In this document: one piece after another, positions 4,909 through 5,470 of the stretch
Layout: the number at the start of each line of letters is the position of its first letter
How positions within the stretch are numbered: position 1 is the first letter of the stretch
DNA from: Bacteroidia bacterium
GTDB lineage: Bacteria; Bacteroidota; Bacteroidia; Flavobacteriales; Flavobacteriaceae
Length of the DNA: 5,470 bases
Assembly (NCBI GenBank): GCA_030429325.1
Contig: JAUICT010000172.1
Location: 1 to 5,470, forward strand
Direction: 5' to 3'
The notes under the pieces: generated by a model
The model's input: only the letters and a program-made list of their open reading frames with translations
Told to the model about the DNA's origin: nothing
The model's database searches: none
Program-made: the position numbers and the translations under genes

Positions 4909-5470
4909 ATGAAGAACATCATTCTTATTCTGCACATTGTATTAGTATCTGTTGCCGCCTGTGCACAGTCCAATGATGTGTCCAAAACATCAAAATATTC
5001 TGTTGAATACTACTGTCCGCCTTGTGGATGCTCAGAGGATGATAAAATTTTTGATGCACCTGATGTCTGTCCGGTTTGTAACATGACTTACTTATCCAGG
5101 GTAAAGGGGCTTGATGATAAGCCCAGCGATGAGTCGCCAAGACGAACAGCGGCAATACTTCTTTTTGATTATGCAGACATAATGGATGTCACTGGTCCCA
5201 TGTCAGTTTTTGAGCATGCAGGTTTTAATGTCGTAACGGTTGCTAAAGATATGAAACCCAAAACCATTGGTATGTACACACCACTACAACCAAATTTTAC
5301 CCTTGACAATCTACCTCAAGTAGATATAATCATGGTACCTGGCGGTGGTCCCGCCGAATCTAATCAAGATATGGATATAGTCAAATGGTTAAGGGAAAGA
5401 AGAGGTAGTACAGATACTATGTTTTCAGTCTGTAGTGGGGCTTTCTTTTTAGGATTGGCCGGTATTTTGG
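4909..5470 (+). CDS. Lipoprotein with Cys-rich metal-site-like segment and DJ-1/PfpI domain, 3' end outside window (partial)
   Basis: A frame of 187 complete codons runs off the right edge. The N-terminus MKNIILILHIVLVSVAAC has a lipobox, VAAC, with lipidation at C18, which fixes the start and predicts export. Residues 35-61 hold five cysteines, C36-P-P-C39-G-C41 and C54-P-V-C57, followed by N-M-T-Y; this resembles the short heavy-metal-binding/zinc-ribbon motif (YxCP...CPxCxM) seen in exported metal-related proteins. From about residue 80 a DJ-1/PfpI (class I glutamine amidotransferase-like) domain begins: AAILLFDYADIMDVTGPMSVFEHAGF at 81-106, VDIIMVPGGGP at 138-148, and the nucleophile elbow SVCSGAFFLGLAGIL at 173-187 with C175 as the likely catalytic cysteine. 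This version is closest to the DJ-1-like domain of GATase-AraC regulators and isonitrile hydratases (D93 and G96-P97). No AraC domain can be judged because the end is missing. The substrate is unknown; a stress or small-molecule hydratase role is conjecture. Confidence 0.88.
   Translation, partial: MKNIILILHIVLVSVAACAQSNDVSKTSKYSVEYYCPPCGCSEDDKIFDAPDVCPVCNMTYLSRVKGLDDKPSDESPRRTAAILLFDYADIMDVTGPMSVFEHAGFNVVTVAKDMKPKTIGMYTPLQPNFTLDNLPQVDIIMVPGGGPAESNQDMDIVKWLRERRGSTDTMFSVCSGAFFLGLAGIL

Noticed and set aside
4701..5155. Two minus-strand ORFs (94 and 76 codons) across the DJ-1 gene start
   Set aside because: They overlap each other and lie antisense to the lipoprotein signal and cysteine motif of the DJ-1 gene; neither has a recognisable feature.
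1..5470. CRISPR arrays, tRNA or rRNA genes, insertion sequences, toxin-antitoxin or phage-defence genes
   Set aside because: I saw no spaced direct repeats of CRISPR type, cloverleaf or rRNA-like sequence, transposase motifs or terminal repeats; every large frame is explained by the genes listed.

Overview
The window looks like chromosomal DNA of a Bacteroidota bacterium, most likely a member of Flavobacteriia. The evidence is moderately AT-rich DNA, A-rich leaders without clear Shine-Dalgarno boxes, -7 boxes close to the Bacteroidota consensus TAnnTTTG, and protein types typical of that group. This placement is inferred from sequence style, not from a database search.

Layout. A minus-strand gene for an exported or membrane-anchored LolA-like protein runs off the left edge (1-645). 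A 93-bp divergent gap separates it from a plus-strand AraC-family regulator (739-1593). After a 142-bp gap comes a two-gene operon: an exported beta-lactamase-fold serine hydrolase with a C-terminal NTF2-like domain (1736-3259), then, 4 nt later, a lipoprotein amidohydrolase (3264-4718). A 190-bp gap follows, holding a 59-codon ORF of doubtful status and a strong dyad. The last gene, cut by the right edge, encodes a lipoprotein with a cysteine-rich metal-site-like segment fused to a DJ-1/PfpI domain (4909-5470).

Main discovery. Three of the gaps carry the same composite element: TGTC-N7-TACAATT, then exactly 19 bp, then a -7-like box (TAATTTTG, TAGTTTTG or TACTTTG). One copy points left toward the LolA-like gene, one points right toward the hydrolase operon starting directly after the regulator's stop codon, and one points right toward the DJ-1 gene. 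The constant sequence and spacing suggest one activator acting on all three promoters. The embedded AraC-family protein is the natural candidate, so the window would be a small local regulon: one regulator and three transcription units. All of the predicted targets encode envelope or exported proteins.

How the genes may work together. The two hydrolases look like cell-envelope enzymes acting on ester, amide or peptide substrates. The DJ-1 lipoprotein may act on a small molecule or respond to metal or oxidative stress, and the LolA-like protein may bind lipid or lipoprotein. The substrate and inducer cannot be read from the sequence.
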